DNA of 64,000 nt from Athripsodes cinereus (GCA_947579605.1 OX388319.1:2046001-2110000); one strand, 5' to 3'; numbered from the stretch's first letter, positions 40,500 to 51,066 are shown. Made by a program: numbers and translations. The notes: generated by a model from the sequence alone, not told the origin.

Positions 40500-40980
40500 T
40501 ATAGTTTGATTTCCAATTATATTTGTTCTTCGCCAGTTGTGGTTCTGTTCCAACTGTGTTGTGAACAGTGATATGTTACAACTAGATTCGCAATGTCATA
40601 CAAATATTCTCTAAAAATGTGTACCCACCCGTCGAGGTACAATACCTGAGTAATATATATTCATCTCTTTTCTTTTGTATATATTCATCTCTATCTACCG
40701 GCCTTTGTCGTCTGTAATAATCCCCATTCTCATATTGTCTATCTCTTGTTATCTACAAACAATTTATATGTGTGTCGCTTTTTTTCAAACTAAATTTGCG
40801 GCACCTAGGACCGCAAGGAGATTTTATTGATGGTACATGTCTGAGATTCATATTGCAAATATGAATCTCAGACATAAATATTACTGGTTGTGAATGAGAA
40901 TTATGTTTTGTTTTTGTGTACATGGAAAAGGCTCTGGATGTGTGTATAAATAAATATATAAAAAAATAAAATATAACGTT
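40500..40980 (+). repeat. LINE 3' UTR-like segment
   Basis: Low-complexity T-rich sequence with TTCTTCGCCAGTTGTGG, TATCTACCGGCCTTTGTCG, ATTGTCTATCTCTTG and the terminal GGCTCTGGATGTGTGTATAA, ATAAATATATAAAAAAATAA. It resembles 37,270-37,412. No coding part kept. Confidence 0.45.
40837..40875. repeat. Perfect 18-bp stem hairpin
   Basis: ATGTCTGAGATTCATATT, loop GCA, then the exact complement AATATGAATCTCAGACAT. Could fold in RNA or DNA. It lies inside the LINE 3' UTR-like segment; no second copy seen. Confidence 0.9.
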
Positions 40981-41086
40981 CAAAATTTTATATCAAAATA
41001 AATTTTCACAAACTTTAAATAAAATTAATAAAATTAAAGAAATTTTACATAGGAATATAATTATTTCAAATTCACAGGAGCGAATT

Positions 41087-41465
41087 CCTCCAACTAACCA
41101 GATTTGTGGATATTTTGAATGATTTGAGGTTTATTTTTTTTTTATAAAACCCATGTTTACATAATATGGAAGGAAATACAATTGGTTTCAGTTTGACTAA
41201 ATATTTGATTATATTATGACCTGTTTTCAACGTACAAAGTCATTGTCAAACTAATTCACATAAAAAAACTTTACGGAAGGAAGAGAGGAGGTACAAAGGA
41301 GAAAAATAGGAAGGAAAATAAATTAGGAAACAGATGCCAAACTTTGAATGTGAAAGTGATTCAACTTGACCTTCCACTTGATAGCGTGAAGAGCGGAGAA
41401 CAATCTTTTTTTGGAAGGCAAACTATTCCAACAGCGAGTACCACGAACAGAAAATAATGACTGAC
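41087..41465 (-). pseudogene. LINE-G C-terminus and 3' UTR, interrupted
   Basis: Minus strand: FSVRGTRCWNSLPSKKRLFS and ALHAIKWKVKLNHFHIQSLA, then a stop. This is the same C-terminal signature as 36,743-37,115 and is open through WNSLPS here. The 3' UTR is split between about 41,107 and 41,255 by the hammerhead-like repeat (41,165-41,252). Confidence 0.78.
41165..41252 (-). ncRNA. Second decayed hammerhead-like repeat copy
   Basis: Same family as 19,948-20,038 (ATATGGAAGGAAATACAATT, TTATGACCTG, AAGTCATTGTCAAACT). The minus strand keeps TTGACAA, then TGACTTTGTACGTT where stem II no longer pairs, GAAAACAGGTC. Inactive by inspection. Confidence 0.35.
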
Positions 41466-41549
41466 ATTGTACATACATAAATGATAGGTCAGATTTGGTT
41501 TCATTAGAGCACGTTTAATTTCCACCTCGGATTATTTTTTACAATTTAA

Positions 41550-41790
41550 GCTAAGCATGACACAGAGGAATTGGGAATGTTACCTGGGTTTAAAGAGTAC
41601 TCTTAACCAAACCTAAGTCGATTCATAAGCATCGAAACTCTGTGTTGTGCACTCCTTAAGGAAGTTCACATATGTATATGTACTTATCATATACAACATA
41701 CCAACCTGGTTAATACCTATTCAAATAGGTTGACTATGGAGGAATGTGATCAATTGGAATGATTAATCTGGAGTAGTTCAAAATATGTTT
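41550..41790 (-). repeat. Inverse copy of the 8.5-kb dispersed repeat
   Basis: GCATGACACAGAGGAATTGG, GAGTACTCTTAACCAA, TCGATTCATAAGCATCGAAA, CTCCTTAAGGAAGTTCACAT, ATACCTATTCAAATAGGTTG and GATCAATTGGAATGATTAAT match 8,480-8,775 in reverse. It lacks the internal duplication seen there. Confidence 0.8.
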
Positions 41791-41821
41791 AACATCATTA
41801 TATGTGTTTTTCTTTACTAAT

Positions 41822-41862
41822 CTGCCATTTCTCATTGGTGGTGTAGCCAGCCAAACAACATA
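41822..41862 (-). repeat. SINE2 3'-end fragment
   Basis: CTGCCATTTCTCATTGGTGG followed by TGTAGCCAGCCAAAC fits the reverse complement of the SINE2 end, with changes. Confidence 0.45.
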
Positions 41863-42779
41863 ACAACCATCAATAATATACACAATACGATCATAAAATT
41901 GTGTTGTACAGTGTATAGATAAATTAAATAAAGATATGTTTACATTGGCCCTTTTGTATTGTACACAAAACAATAGTAGTAAGTACAATAATGAAAGGTT
42001 TATATCGGTAAGCTCATAATTTTATAGTTATCATTACAGATAGGTAATATTCATACATAAATGTAACATATACAATCATTGTCGAACATCCCGATGGTGA
42101 TAACACATGCCATAAAATAATATCTGAATTTATCTGATTACAAAAAGGATACACAGAAGGGTATTAAATTTTATTTGTTTATTATTATTATTGGACAATA
42201 TAAACATACAAATTATGTTAAGCCTATGCATAATTATAATATACATATTATTTAGCTAAAAATTATACCGTTATCTGTAAAAGGGAATGCTTATTAATTG
42301 AGAGAATTTTCTCACTTTCTCGCAGTCGGCGAGATAAAAATAAAAAGGTTCGACTCAGATTCTAAAATTACAATATTGGTTTCTTTTAAACGCGACCTTC
42401 AAGTGTATCTGCAGCAAAACCTATTCCGCATGTGTGTGTAAAGGGATACATACACTTACTTGTCTGCAAATCTCAGAAAACGAGTAAATATTTTTCACTT
42501 TTAGGAGTGAAAATATTAAGATTTTGCATTTTATATGGTGAAAATTTTTGAAAATTAATAATTTGAAAATTTCATCTACACAATTCAGCAGATTGCACAA
42601 GAAATTTCATTAAAAAAAAAAACATAAATTAAAAGTGTCTCAATGCTCCGGAAATTGTTGGGGATGGTTTTTTTTGTCTATATTATTTTATCCATGTTCA
42701 ACATTTCAAAAACATCTTCATGAACTAATCTTCTATTCCCCATTACAGGCTGCCTTTTTAGATTACCTATTTATAAAAA
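41863..42779. other. Unassigned AT-rich sequence
   Basis: No gene or family recognised. Confidence 0.4.
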
Positions 42780-42799
42780 AATAACTATAAGATATGTAC

Positions 42800-42925
42800 C
42801 ACCCATTATTATTATAATTGGACAAGAATACTTCGTCGTTTACGTGCCAAAGCACCTCAAGGGCACTTAAATGCATCAGTTCTAGAACATTGCATCCACG
42901 TCATAATATGAAATTAAAATCTCGG
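42800..42925 (-). repeat. LINE 3' UTR with trinucleotide tail
   Basis: Reverse complement reads GTGCCCTTGAGGTGCTTTGG, CACGTAAACGACGAAG, CTTGTCCAATTATAATAATA. It matches 58,960-59,018 (plus) and 2,768-2,840 (plus). Confidence 0.7.
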
Positions 42926-43271
42926 ACACATTAAGGTAACCACATCAGAAATAACAAATATTGTATTTCATTAAATATTAAGGATACAATTTTATATATC
43001 CAGCGTTTGTATCAAGAATAAAAAAGTTTCAATATTCGTTTTAAAACTTTGTCAATGTTCGGTTCTTTCACCATGTCCGCAGTATCTCATTTGATTAATG
43101 TACATTAACACTACATAAATAATAATAATAACATTATTACAACAGTACAATAGCGTTAATAAACGAATTAATATTGGGAATTAATGCGAATCTGTAGTTA
43201 TAGTTAATAATATTATACAGTAGGGTCCTTGTTATTCTGTACTAACCCTAATTTATTTTTAGAGTAAGGTA

Positions 43272-43505
43272 CTATACCATCACGTCATATTCCAAAAGTG
43301 TGATAGCAAGCAATAAACAAACCAATAAAAATAAGACATGCAAGATAGGTGAAATGCTTCGTCGCTGATGATTTACAGATGTTAATAGTCTTATACATGA
43401 GGTTGTAAGAATACTTGTCTTTTCCAGGACACTTGAAAGCTTACAGAAAAGAATGGGAGACCTTTTCTTTACTGGGGATTTTACAGGGTTTTTTTGAAAG
43501 CTTCT
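43272..43505 (-). repeat. SINE2 copy, nearly full length
   Basis: Plus strand: TACCATCACGTCATATTCCA, AAAGTGTGATAGCAAGCAAT, GACATGCAAGATAGGTGAAA, TTCCAGGACACTTGAAAGC, AATGGGAGACC. Diverged copy in the same order as 50,818-51,066 reversed. Confidence 0.75.
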
Positions 43506-43600
43506 TTGTAACAATGCATTAAAAAAAATTCAACGTCTGTAAATGTTAAGCCTAGAATTAATTGACATCTGAAAATATTTGTCACTAGTTTGAACTGATA

Positions 43601-44207
43601 CGAGGGTTGCTATTTAAGTTTTGAGATAAACAAGTAAAAACAAATATTTATAATCGAAAATGGCTTTATTGGTTTGCAAAATATTTTCCATGAAGATCAA
43701 TCCACTTTTGCATGCGTTTGAAGCCATCTTTGAAGCCCTTTTTCACGTTCGATTGAGGTACCTCCAGAATACGTGATTTGAACGCATCAACCGCCTCTTC
43801 AGGCGTCATAAAACGTTGACCTCACAATTTGTTTTTGATTTGCGGGAATAAAAAGAAACATTGAGTGCCAAATCAGGGTTGTGCAGCGGATGACCCATCA
43901 ATTTGGTGTTTTAAATGCTTAAAAATGCATTTGTTTGAGCTGATGTGTGAGAGCTTACATTATCGTGGTGGAGAATGATTCGTATTCTGTCATAGAAAAT
44001 TATCGCACGAAAATGCTCACGGTTTAATTCCATTTTTTTAACAAAGTAAATTTTTCAAGTATGTGTAAACAATAGAAATATCACTCGTATGACAAAACGT
44101 TCTGAGTATGTTTACCATAAAATGTTTCAAACTTTACGATGACAAAGTCAGATTTGACATATTCGCACTGGTTTTGCCGTATCTCAAAACTTAAGTAGCA
44201 ACCCTCG
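43601..44207 (-). mobile_element. Internally deleted mariner element
   Basis: Terminal inverted repeats of about 25-27 bases (CGAGGGTTGCTA, one changed base, TTAAGTTTTGAGA) with the dinucleotide TA at both outer edges (43,599-43,600 and 44,208-44,209), the Tc1/mariner target. At 607 bp it is half the usual ~1.3 kb. The coding strand is minus. The N-terminal ELNREHFRAIIFYD is joined directly to RIRIILHHDNVSSHTSAQT, so much of the DNA-binding domain and the first catalytic Asp are deleted. Confidence 0.92.
43672..44035 (-). pseudogene. mariner transposase remnant
   Basis: Reading from 44,035 down: an HTH start (NREHFRAIIFYD), the deletion joint, then HHDNVSSHTSAQ (second catalytic Asp of the D,D34D triad), LHNPDLALN (the NPDLAxxD region holding the third Asp, here apparently Asn after a substitution), and RFMTPEEAVDAFKSRILEVP, NVKKGFKDGFKRMQKWIDLH and GKYFANQ with a stop. 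Several frameshifts and a stop (after NAFLSI) occur in the middle. The C-terminal 49 residues are open. The intact enzyme would cut and rejoin its own ends at TA sites; this one cannot. Confidence 0.85.
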
Positions 44208-44381
44208 TAACAAGAATAAAATGAACACAAAATATAAAACACCAGATAAGAAACATAGCACATAAGGATACCAATTAAGATTGAAAAAGAAGAGAAGCCC
44301 CATAGGATTAACGAATTCGTGAAATATATGGAAATTCCGGAAATTCCAATTCATGATATATATATATATATATATATTTAG

Positions 44382-44822
44382 TTACAATCCATTGGATTGG
44401 TCTGCAACGAGTTTGGTTTTTCTTCTCCATTCCTCCCTATTCTCAGCCAGTCTTTTAAGCTCTACGTATGAGCCACAGTTCATGTCCCTCTTCAGTTGGT
44501 CCATATATGCGTCTCTTGGTCGGCCTCTGCCATTTGTTCCCTCGGTCTTACCCTCCGCGATGGCGATGAGTAGTCCTGGGTGCCTGATGTTGTGGCCAAT
44601 CCAGTTAGCTCGTTGTTGGCTGATTCTCTTAAGGAGTTGCCTTTTTTCGCCTACCCTGGTTAAGACTTCTTCGTTTTCGACGTGCTCCGACCAATGGATC
44701 TTAAGCATGCGTCTGTAGCACCACATCTCAAAGGCCGCCAACCGTCCGCTTTCACTCTTGCTGATGGTCCATGTCTCACAACCATAAAGCAGAATGCTCA
44801 TGATAAAAACTCCAATAATCAA
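44382..44822 (-). pseudogene. LINE-B pol C-terminal region, open frame
   Basis: 146 uninterrupted codons: SILLYGCETWTISKSESGRL, AAFEMWCYRRMLKIHWSEHV, ENEEVLTRVGEKRQLLKRIS, QQRANWIGHNIRHPGLLIAI, GRGRPRDAYMDQLKRDMNCG, then LKRLAENREEW. L-Y-G-x-E-x-W and A-F-E-M-W-C-Y-R-R-M-L mark the end of the RT thumb in RTE-group LINEs; G-R-G-R-P-R is the basic C-terminal patch. The RT palm is absent (5' truncation near 44,822). The 3' end abuts a (TA)n tract. An open frame this long suggests recent insertion. Another LINE-B end is at 18,745. Confidence 0.88.
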
Positions 44823-45400
44823 AAACGCCCCTTAAACCCAAAATTGACAGTACGGAGTGGTCAATCAAATTACCATCTATAAAGGATAGTTGGGAACAGA
44901 TTGTTCACCAGCAACGTCCTCGTGATAGTCGAGTGATAGCTGACTGATACGTTGTCAAAAAAAGGCATGAATAATTTGACCCAGTTCCGAATAAAAGAGG
45001 TTCCACTGTAAAAACAATAAATACGTTATTAGTATAAATAACTTGATCACGATAAATCCTCCCCATACGCACAATGATGGTAATAACCCCGCTAGCAGCA
45101 CAATAAAAGAACAGTAGGGGATATACCTATGGTTATAATACATAGAAAATAGGTATATTATTCAAAATAATAAACATTATTTGAGTTCTTTCATATTAAT
45201 GTGGACTTGTATATTCGTTACAATACATTAACAGGATAATTTACAGGAAAACTAATACCTCCAATAGAAATTTGCATCCATTGAGTGTAAAAATGAAATA
45301 AACTTTGTTGAATAACATAATATGGTGCAAATGGCAAATCAATCAAAATAATTAACAAGAGGAAAAAAGCTCATAAATTTGTATTTCTATCACTGTAGGA
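44823..45400. other. Unassigned sequence
   Basis: No gene or repeat family recognised. Confidence 0.4.
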
Positions 45401-45408
45401 ATATATCA

Positions 45409-45662
45409 TGGGTCATGTTCTGAGAATATCCAATGATAGTTGGCCAAAAAGAGCAATTTCTTCCGTCCGCAAGGGTTCCGTCCCGGCCCGGCCCGGGCGT
45501 CCCTCTTTCACAATACCTACATCGTTCCTATGAAAACGACGTTAGAGCGCAGGGAATATAGTGGGAAGAGGTGACGCAATTGGCACAGAGTCGCTCTGAA
45601 TGGAGGAGGCTCGTTTCTGCCCTGTGCTCCCGAGAGGAGCATTCAGGGCGTTTATGATGATG
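45409..45662 (+). mobile_element. 5'-truncated LINE-A with 8-bp TSD
   Basis: Flanked by ATATATCA (45,401-45,408 and 45,663-45,670). Nucleotides match 31,675-31,920 closely: GGTCATGTTCTGAGAAT, CCAATGATAGTTGGCCAAAA, GCCCGGGCGTCCCTCTTTCA, GGGAAGAGGTGACGCAATTG, TGCTCCCGAGAGGAGC. The tail is ATGATGATG. A local CGGCCCGGCCCGG duplication and a one-base loss (GAGCAATTTC) break the frame. Confidence 0.9.
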
Positions 45663-46299
45663 ATATATCACATCATGGCGTCTCTTACAGAACCTGGTAG
45701 GCACTACAGTAAAGACAGAATATTAAATAATCATAAAAGTTGTCCTTTTCGTGCCAACTAACAAATAATTGATTGATAATTGAAGGAATTCTGAAACTTG
45801 AAAAGTTGATTTAAAAGCTAAGCTTTTATGATAGGTGGTGATGAGCTTAAGCGAGCTTAAAGCTGGTTTAATAATAATAATAAGTTGTTATTATTATTTA
45901 TCGTTCGGTCCGATATTGAATTATTACCCCCATATAAATTATAATGAAAACAATAAAACATTACCTATACACAGTATCTAGTGTTAATAATTATAATAAT
46001 AATAAAATTTGTATCTGGTAAAATATAACATAATCATACAATTCGTAATAAGTGCTGATTTTAATTGTTTAGCAGGATTTACAGGTAATTAACACCAACC
46101 ATTTTATGATTCTGCATATGAATATAGATATTAAATAAATATAAGTTAATTAAATTGGGATGGGAAATGAACCAAATTTTCTGTCATGTATACTTGTATT
46201 AGTTTATGTGAGCTTTTTATTTGAATTGTATTTACTTCCATTTACAAGTATGAAATTAATTGGTAGTATTTATTTCTGTTTTTTTTTTGCAAAGTTGTT

Positions 46300-46301
<2 letters not shown>

Positions 46302-46389
<88 letters not shown>

Positions 46390-46548
46390 TATATCTGGGT
46401 TTTGTTATAAACCCAAATACAACCTTATACACCTTTCACAGTAAGCTAAAAGCTTGTGTCGTGAAAGGGGAGTTTGCCGGCACCTGGGATCGAACCCCGG
46501 ACCTCATGTTCATAAGGCCGAGACTCTACCTCCAGGCTACCGACGAAC
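46302..46548 (-). mobile_element. SINE1 with very long A tail
   Basis: 81 consecutive T at 46,302-46,382 (antisense A tail) are followed by the full SINE1 in reverse: AAAAAGATATATCTGGGTTT, CAACCTTATACACCTTTCAC, GGGGAGTTTGCCGGCACCTG, GGATCGAACCCCGG (B box) and CCTCCAGGCTACCGACGAAC (5' end at 46,548). The uninterrupted tail points to a young copy, since long A runs shrink and mutate quickly. The poly-Phe open frame here is an artefact of the T run. Confidence 0.93.
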
Positions 46549-46685
46549 TCAACGACGCTTTATCTAGTATGCATTATTTTACTTGATTGTTTCGTTTTTA
46601 TTGTATTGTATTTATAAAGGCTAATGCAGCGAAAAAAATCGTTGTGTTCCAAATAAGAAATAAGAATTCGAAATGGCAGCCCAAA

Positions 46686-46840
46686 ACTGGCAGATGAAAA
46701 ATGAGGAGACCGCAGGCTAGGTAGTCATAAGACATAAGGTGAACGATTGGAGTTGGTTGGATGCAGTAGTGCTCAGGATAGACTTGTGAAAAATCAAGGG
46801 GGATGCCTATGTCCAACAATGGATTCAAAATGACCGATCG
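46686..46840 (+). pseudogene. LINE-E 3'-end fragment
   Basis: Encodes RRPQAR, then after a stop VVIRHKVNDWSWLDAVVLRI-like residues, and finally GDAYVQQWIQND before the end. The E/D-A-Y-V-Q-Q-W ending (nucleotides TATGTCCAACAATGGATTC) is a common C-terminus of one insect LINE lineage, here preceded by its R-R-P-Q-A-R-W block with stops and shifts. Confidence 0.7.
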
Positions 46841-47094
46841 CTACCTTAATGCAGAACAAGCCTAAGTTCAAATTTTGGTCAAACTGAGTTAAGTTTTAAG
46901 AATCAAGAAATGATAATAATACTAATTGAATATTTCGTTAATGTTTGTTGATAATATTAATGTTTGATAGTTGTTTGTTTTTACTAAAATATTTTTCTAT
47001 TACAGACGTAACTGTGTTTGCAGTACGTTAGGTTTATATTTTTTTTTCTCGTTACAATTTTTTTTACACATCTGTTGGTGATGTTCTTATAAAT

Positions 47095-47255
47095 TTTATT
47101 TGTAATGCTATACATCTACACTCCTTACACAAGCATTAAGTTGCTTAAAAGGAGTGGAGTAAAATTATTTTAAATGGTATATTATGTTAAGTTTTGTTTT
47201 TATTTGTAATTGTGAAAAATAGAATAAATAAAAATAAATAATAATAATTAGATGT
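47095..47255 (+). repeat. LINE 3' UTR-like segment
   Basis: TACACTCCTTACACAAGC, TTAAAAGGAGTGGAGTAAAA and an AATAAATAAAAATAAATAAT tail. No coding part; family not assigned. Confidence 0.4.
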
Positions 47256-48255
47256 GAGATAATTAAACGAATGAGTTACATATTGGGTTCCTTAATAATA
47301 ATGCTTGTAAAAATTTGCTATAGATATTTTAAATATTTTTTAATTATTACAAAAACAAAGCTATCAAAAATCATAAAAATCATTCAAAAACACTTAGGCT
47401 AGTTCTGCATTAAGGTAGAGTGATGATGCAGTGTTTTTTGTAACTGTTATTTACATAAATTTAGAGTGACGTAAAGGATGCAATCTGTCATAATGTGTCA
47501 TAATAAATAATTCTGAGAAAAATACTGTTCATAGTGAAAGTAATACAGTGTTTTTTTTTTATTTAATCTATTTTTATTATAAAATAAGTATTATTATTAT
47601 TATTAGTATAATACAGGAGAATATAAATATCAAAAACATTACCTCCATTTATTTCATTATTTTATGACGTATTGTTGTATTATTATTCATTCTTCATAAT
47701 CCGCTTTTCTGTGTATAATATATATACAGGGTGTAACGTGCTAGGTGTGATAACAATAACAAAATATTTTACCTTTTGTTTTATTGTAAAACTAGCTTTA
47801 TTTTACCCGATTTTGTTCAGAAAGTATTCAGAAATCATAATCATCATCTATTTAAAAAAAAAAAAAAAAAACTAAAAGTGTCACCACTCTCCTTTACAGT
47901 CTTTACATTTGCGGTGAGTGGTGTTTACAAAATACAATAACTCAATATTCACAAAACTATTCATTTTTATTTTATTTTTTTTGAATGGCCACAGCAACTA
48001 CAAATTTAAGTGAAGATATAAAGGTAATCTTTCAGAAGTAAGAGGTAAACCAACAACATAAAAATATTTATAATAAATTCAATTAATAAAATAAAACAGT
48101 TAAGATACATTTATGTAACGCTGATACATTCATGTAACGATGCATTTGGCATACATGCAATGACAAAACATTCATGTTCACGTTATCAGTAAATAAAAAT
48201 TATCTTTATGATGAAATAAAATGCATGCAATATTTTTTTATCTAGAGGATGCAAG
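47256..48255. other. Mostly unassigned
   Basis: Contains ACAGGGTGTAACGTGC at 47,727-47,742, which resembles a DNA-transposon end without a found partner; a run of 17 A at about 47,854; and inverted CACCACTC/GAGTGGTG at 47,882-47,929 around TCCTTTACAGTCTTTACATT. Confidence 0.35.
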
Positions 48256-48362
48256 TTCTTTTTTTTATTGACACGAATAAGACAATCTGTCTACATGTTA
48301 ATTACATGCAGATTGGTCGCTGGTTTCCCCACTGGTGAGAAATGCCGTGATGATATGGTATG
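48256..48362 (+). repeat. SINE2 3' fragment
   Basis: ATTGACACGAATAAGACAAT, TACATGCAGATTGGTCGCTG, GTTTCCCCACTGGTGAGAAA, TGCCGTGATGATATGGTATG follow the SINE2 3' half. Confidence 0.7.
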
Positions 48363-48461
48363 ATGCAAGTTTTAATAGAAGCATAATTAATAGATCATAT
48401 TGTTTGTTTTTTATTTAAATTTTATTTTATTCTTTTGTATTTGTCTCATGCTTAGGATTGT

Positions 48462-48525
48462 TTGAATTTACGTGTTTGGCATTGTTGGCTACTCCTCTTG
48501 TGGGAAATGCCGTGGTGGAATAGTT
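48462..48525 (+). repeat. SINE2 3'-end fragment
   Basis: TTGGCTACTCCTCTTGTGGG, AAATGCCGTGGTGGAATAGT match the SINE2 terminus about 100 bases after the preceding fragment. Confidence 0.7.
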
Positions 48526-48599
48526 TAGTATAATTTTAAATATCGCTTGCCCGATTAAAGGGGCTATAAAGGATATTTAGATAAATAAATAAACGATGT

Positions 48600-48720
48600 G
48601 GTCAGTAGCCTGTTATTAATACCTCGGACCTTTAGAGTGATCCCTAGTTCGAATATCCCAGCAGCAAAAATAAATACACTATTTTTCCGACTGACACACC
48701 TTAATATTATTATTCCTTAC
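48600..48720 (+). repeat. tRNA-like SINE head (SINE3 type)
   Basis: AGTAGCCTGTTATTAATACC, CTCGGACCTTTAGAG, CCTAGTTCGAATATCCC: A-box- and B-box-like boxes in the order of 487-560, followed by CACACCTTAATATTATTATT. Confidence 0.5.
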
Positions 48721-48999
48721 TGAGACAGTGTAAGGATTGTATTTGAATTTACTTTATACCTAGTATAGTTCAAAAAATATACAAACAGATTTAAAATATT
48801 TTATGTGAGAATTCAAAAATTACAGTAATTTATTTATATCCCCTGCAATGAACGCATGTATGTATGGCTGTATTATTGTTATACAGTATAACCCTATTAT
48901 TGTTTATGATTAATGTGAAGATGACCACTGCTAGTGAGATGGTTGAGACCTTTAATTATTACAGTTTTTGAATTCAGTAGTAGTAGTATTGTGCTGAAA

Positions 49000-49420
49000 A
49001 ACAAAAACATGGGCGATTTATCGGATGACGATTATCCCGCAAACGATTTATCGATAAGCATGTGGTTTGATTCTTGAGAATTTGTTATTAATACTATTGA
49101 CAAATTACACATTCAAAATAACTGCACATATCGATCATTTTACGATTACAATAAAAAAGGCATTTTTGGGAATCCATAAATCGACCATCAATTAATTTAT
49201 ACTCAAATTAAAAACCGAATAAATAACGTTGAAAATGTAATATAAAATGTATTGAACTCTATTATTGTTAAATCAATTGTTATATAATTTTGTTGCACTT
49301 CATTATTACAAAATTCTAAGAAAGATATTATATACACACGGGAGGTATGCGATATATCGACTATTCTGATAAATCGCCAATTATAAAAAAAAATCTTAGT
49401 GCTTCGCACATCCCTAACAT
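49000..49420. mobile_element. Possible hAT remnant, one end visible
   Basis: The right edge, GCTTCGCACATCCCTA (49,402-49,417), is the reverse complement of TAGGGATGTGCGAAGC, a hAT-type end. GGCGATTTATC (49,012) and its inverse GATAAATCGCC (49,369) form internal inverted repeats, together with several CGATA words. The matching left end and TSD were not found, so limits are uncertain. Confidence 0.45.
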
Positions 49421-49469
49421 GCAGAAAACAATAAATCCACAAGCGTTATATCTAAATATATACGTATTT

Positions 49470-49610
49470 TAATATACGCGATGGGACTTATTGTTGTAGC
49501 GGAGCACAATGCGAAGTCCATACGTTGTAGTTACTGAATAAGTTTCCCTCGGGATGCACTACATTGTTATTACTTCCTTATACGGTCTCGCAATGTACGG
49601 ATTTGACAAC
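49470..49610. other. CTACG/GTTGTAG-rich patch
   Basis: TATACGCGATGGGACTTATT, GTTGTAGCGGAGCACAATGC, CATACGTTGTAGTTACTG, CTCGGGATGCACTACATTG: somewhat GC-richer and reminiscent of 37.7 kb. Nature unknown. Confidence 0.3.
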
Positions 49611-49639
49611 ACGAATCTTTAGAGGTAAGGTAATTTTAA

Positions 49640-49995
49640 TTTTATTTCATTTCATAGCGCATATTTGATTTTTATTTGATTTGTAATGTGTTGTTTTGTT
49701 TTTATTATTCTTGTATGTTTGTGTGTTGATCCAGTATTGAATTGATTGATGGTGATTACTGTTTGTTTCAAGATTGATGCTTTATCTCTAATATTTTTAT
49801 TATTGTTTGTTTTCTTTTTATATTACATGACAACCTTATGGGCTAATGAAATATATCAAATAGTTAATTTGTATAAACTTTTAAATTGGGCAATGCATGG
49901 TCCCTTGTAATGATTATAATTGTTTGTATTTATTTGTATGTGTTGTCTGAAGTGTGTAACTGGTTTTGAATAAATAAATAAATAAGTGCAGATAA
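49640..49995 (+). repeat. LINE 3' UTR-like segment with (AATA)n tail
   Basis: T-rich sequence ending GGTTTTGAATAAATAAATAA. GGGCAATGCATGGTCCC and the tail fit a 5'-truncated LINE insertion without coding sequence; family not assigned. Confidence 0.4.
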
Positions 49996-50344
49996 AAATG
50001 TTGTCTTTCAGAGTTCGGCTGTCAACCAACAAAAAGCGCCACAACCAATTAAAAATATCGATAACATTCCGGTCATCTTAATATGCTTAAAATATACACA
50101 GTTTCGCTCACTCACTCGCTCATCCATCATACTGGAGCACCACATTAACTACAAAATTATGAAACATTAACAAAAACAGTTTTAAATTATAAACGAAATA
50201 TTTAGCCTCTGAAGAAAATATATTCTTCGTGTTGAATTCTATAACACAGCATTTTCAAAATATTAAAAATTCTATGAAATATGTTTTGAATATTTACTAT
50301 TTTGTTGTTTTAACGGATTTGGGCACAATGTGCAAATGACAAAA

Positions 50345-50462
50345 CCAATCAGACTAGAGCCAATTCGTAGATTTAGATTTTGACTCCCGATTAGATTTTG
50401 AACAATGTTATATTGTGTAAATATGGTTCTCCAATCGAGATATCTGATTGTTTTTCTATGAA
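50345..50462 (-). repeat. R2 dispersed repeat
   Basis: CTAGAGCCAATTCGTAG, CCGATTAGATTTTGAACAAT, GTTATATTGTGTAA, TGGTTCTCCAATCGAGATAT match 12,130-12,240. Confidence 0.75.
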
Positions 50463-50817
50463 CATTGAAAAAAAGGGGATAAAAATCAAAGTTGGTATGG
50501 TAATCAGTTAAAAAATAATTAGTTTCTGAGCTCCACTGATATTTTGAGGGATGCCAAAAAACATTACACATATTAGTGTAATGTAAAAAATCTTAAAACT
50601 AACGTAACTCAAAACCATTTTATTGGAAGTCGTATCTTTTGAGGTTCTACGAATGCTTTATGTAATTTGAATTCACAGATAATGGCTTTTCATGAGGATT
50701 ATGGTACCCGGGAGCTTCGAGAAATACGATTGTGACGTTCTATCATAATGTGCTTTGAACTGAATACTTTAAAATAAACTGCAAACAGAATAATAATAAG
50801 AGCATTAATTTCAATTT

Positions 50818-51066
50818 ATCCCGTGGAGCACCCGGTAAGGAATTGGTCTCCCACTCTTCTCCATAAGTTTTCGAGTGTCGTGTAAAAGGCAGGTGTTCGA
50901 AAAAATAAGATATTTTACATCTTAAATTCGGCGATGAGGTTTGCCACCCATCCTGAATGTCTTGATTTTATATTGGCACGGAGAAGACAGCTTGCATGTT
51001 TTATATGCAGCTGGTCTGCTGGCTACCCCACTTGTGGGATATGCCGTGATGGTATAGTAGTAGTAG
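50818..51066 (+). mobile_element. SINE2, best full copy
   Basis: Reads CCGTGGAGCACCCGGTAAGG, TCTCCCACTCTTCTCCATAA, TCGAGTGTCGTGTAAAAGGC, TTTTACATCTTAAATTCGGC, CAGCTTGCATGTTTTATATG, GGTCTGCTGGCTACCCCACT and TGTGGGATATGCCGTGATGG, ending TATAGTAGTAGTAG. The CCCACTTGTGGG stem-loop and (GTA)n end are constant among copies and nearly match the LINE-D 3' end. No clear A/B boxes, so the promoter origin is unsure. Confidence 0.85.

Noticed and set aside
44353..44718. 121-codon plus-strand open frame
   Set aside because: Antisense to the LINE-B C-terminus, which has clear family motifs on the minus strand.
46160..46586. Open frames with long poly-Phe runs
   Set aside because: They are the translation of the 81-base T run, which is the antisense A tail of a SINE1 copy.
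46260..46586. Frame through the SINE1 body coding GTWDRTPDL
   Set aside because: A SINE-derived reading frame, not a conserved protein.
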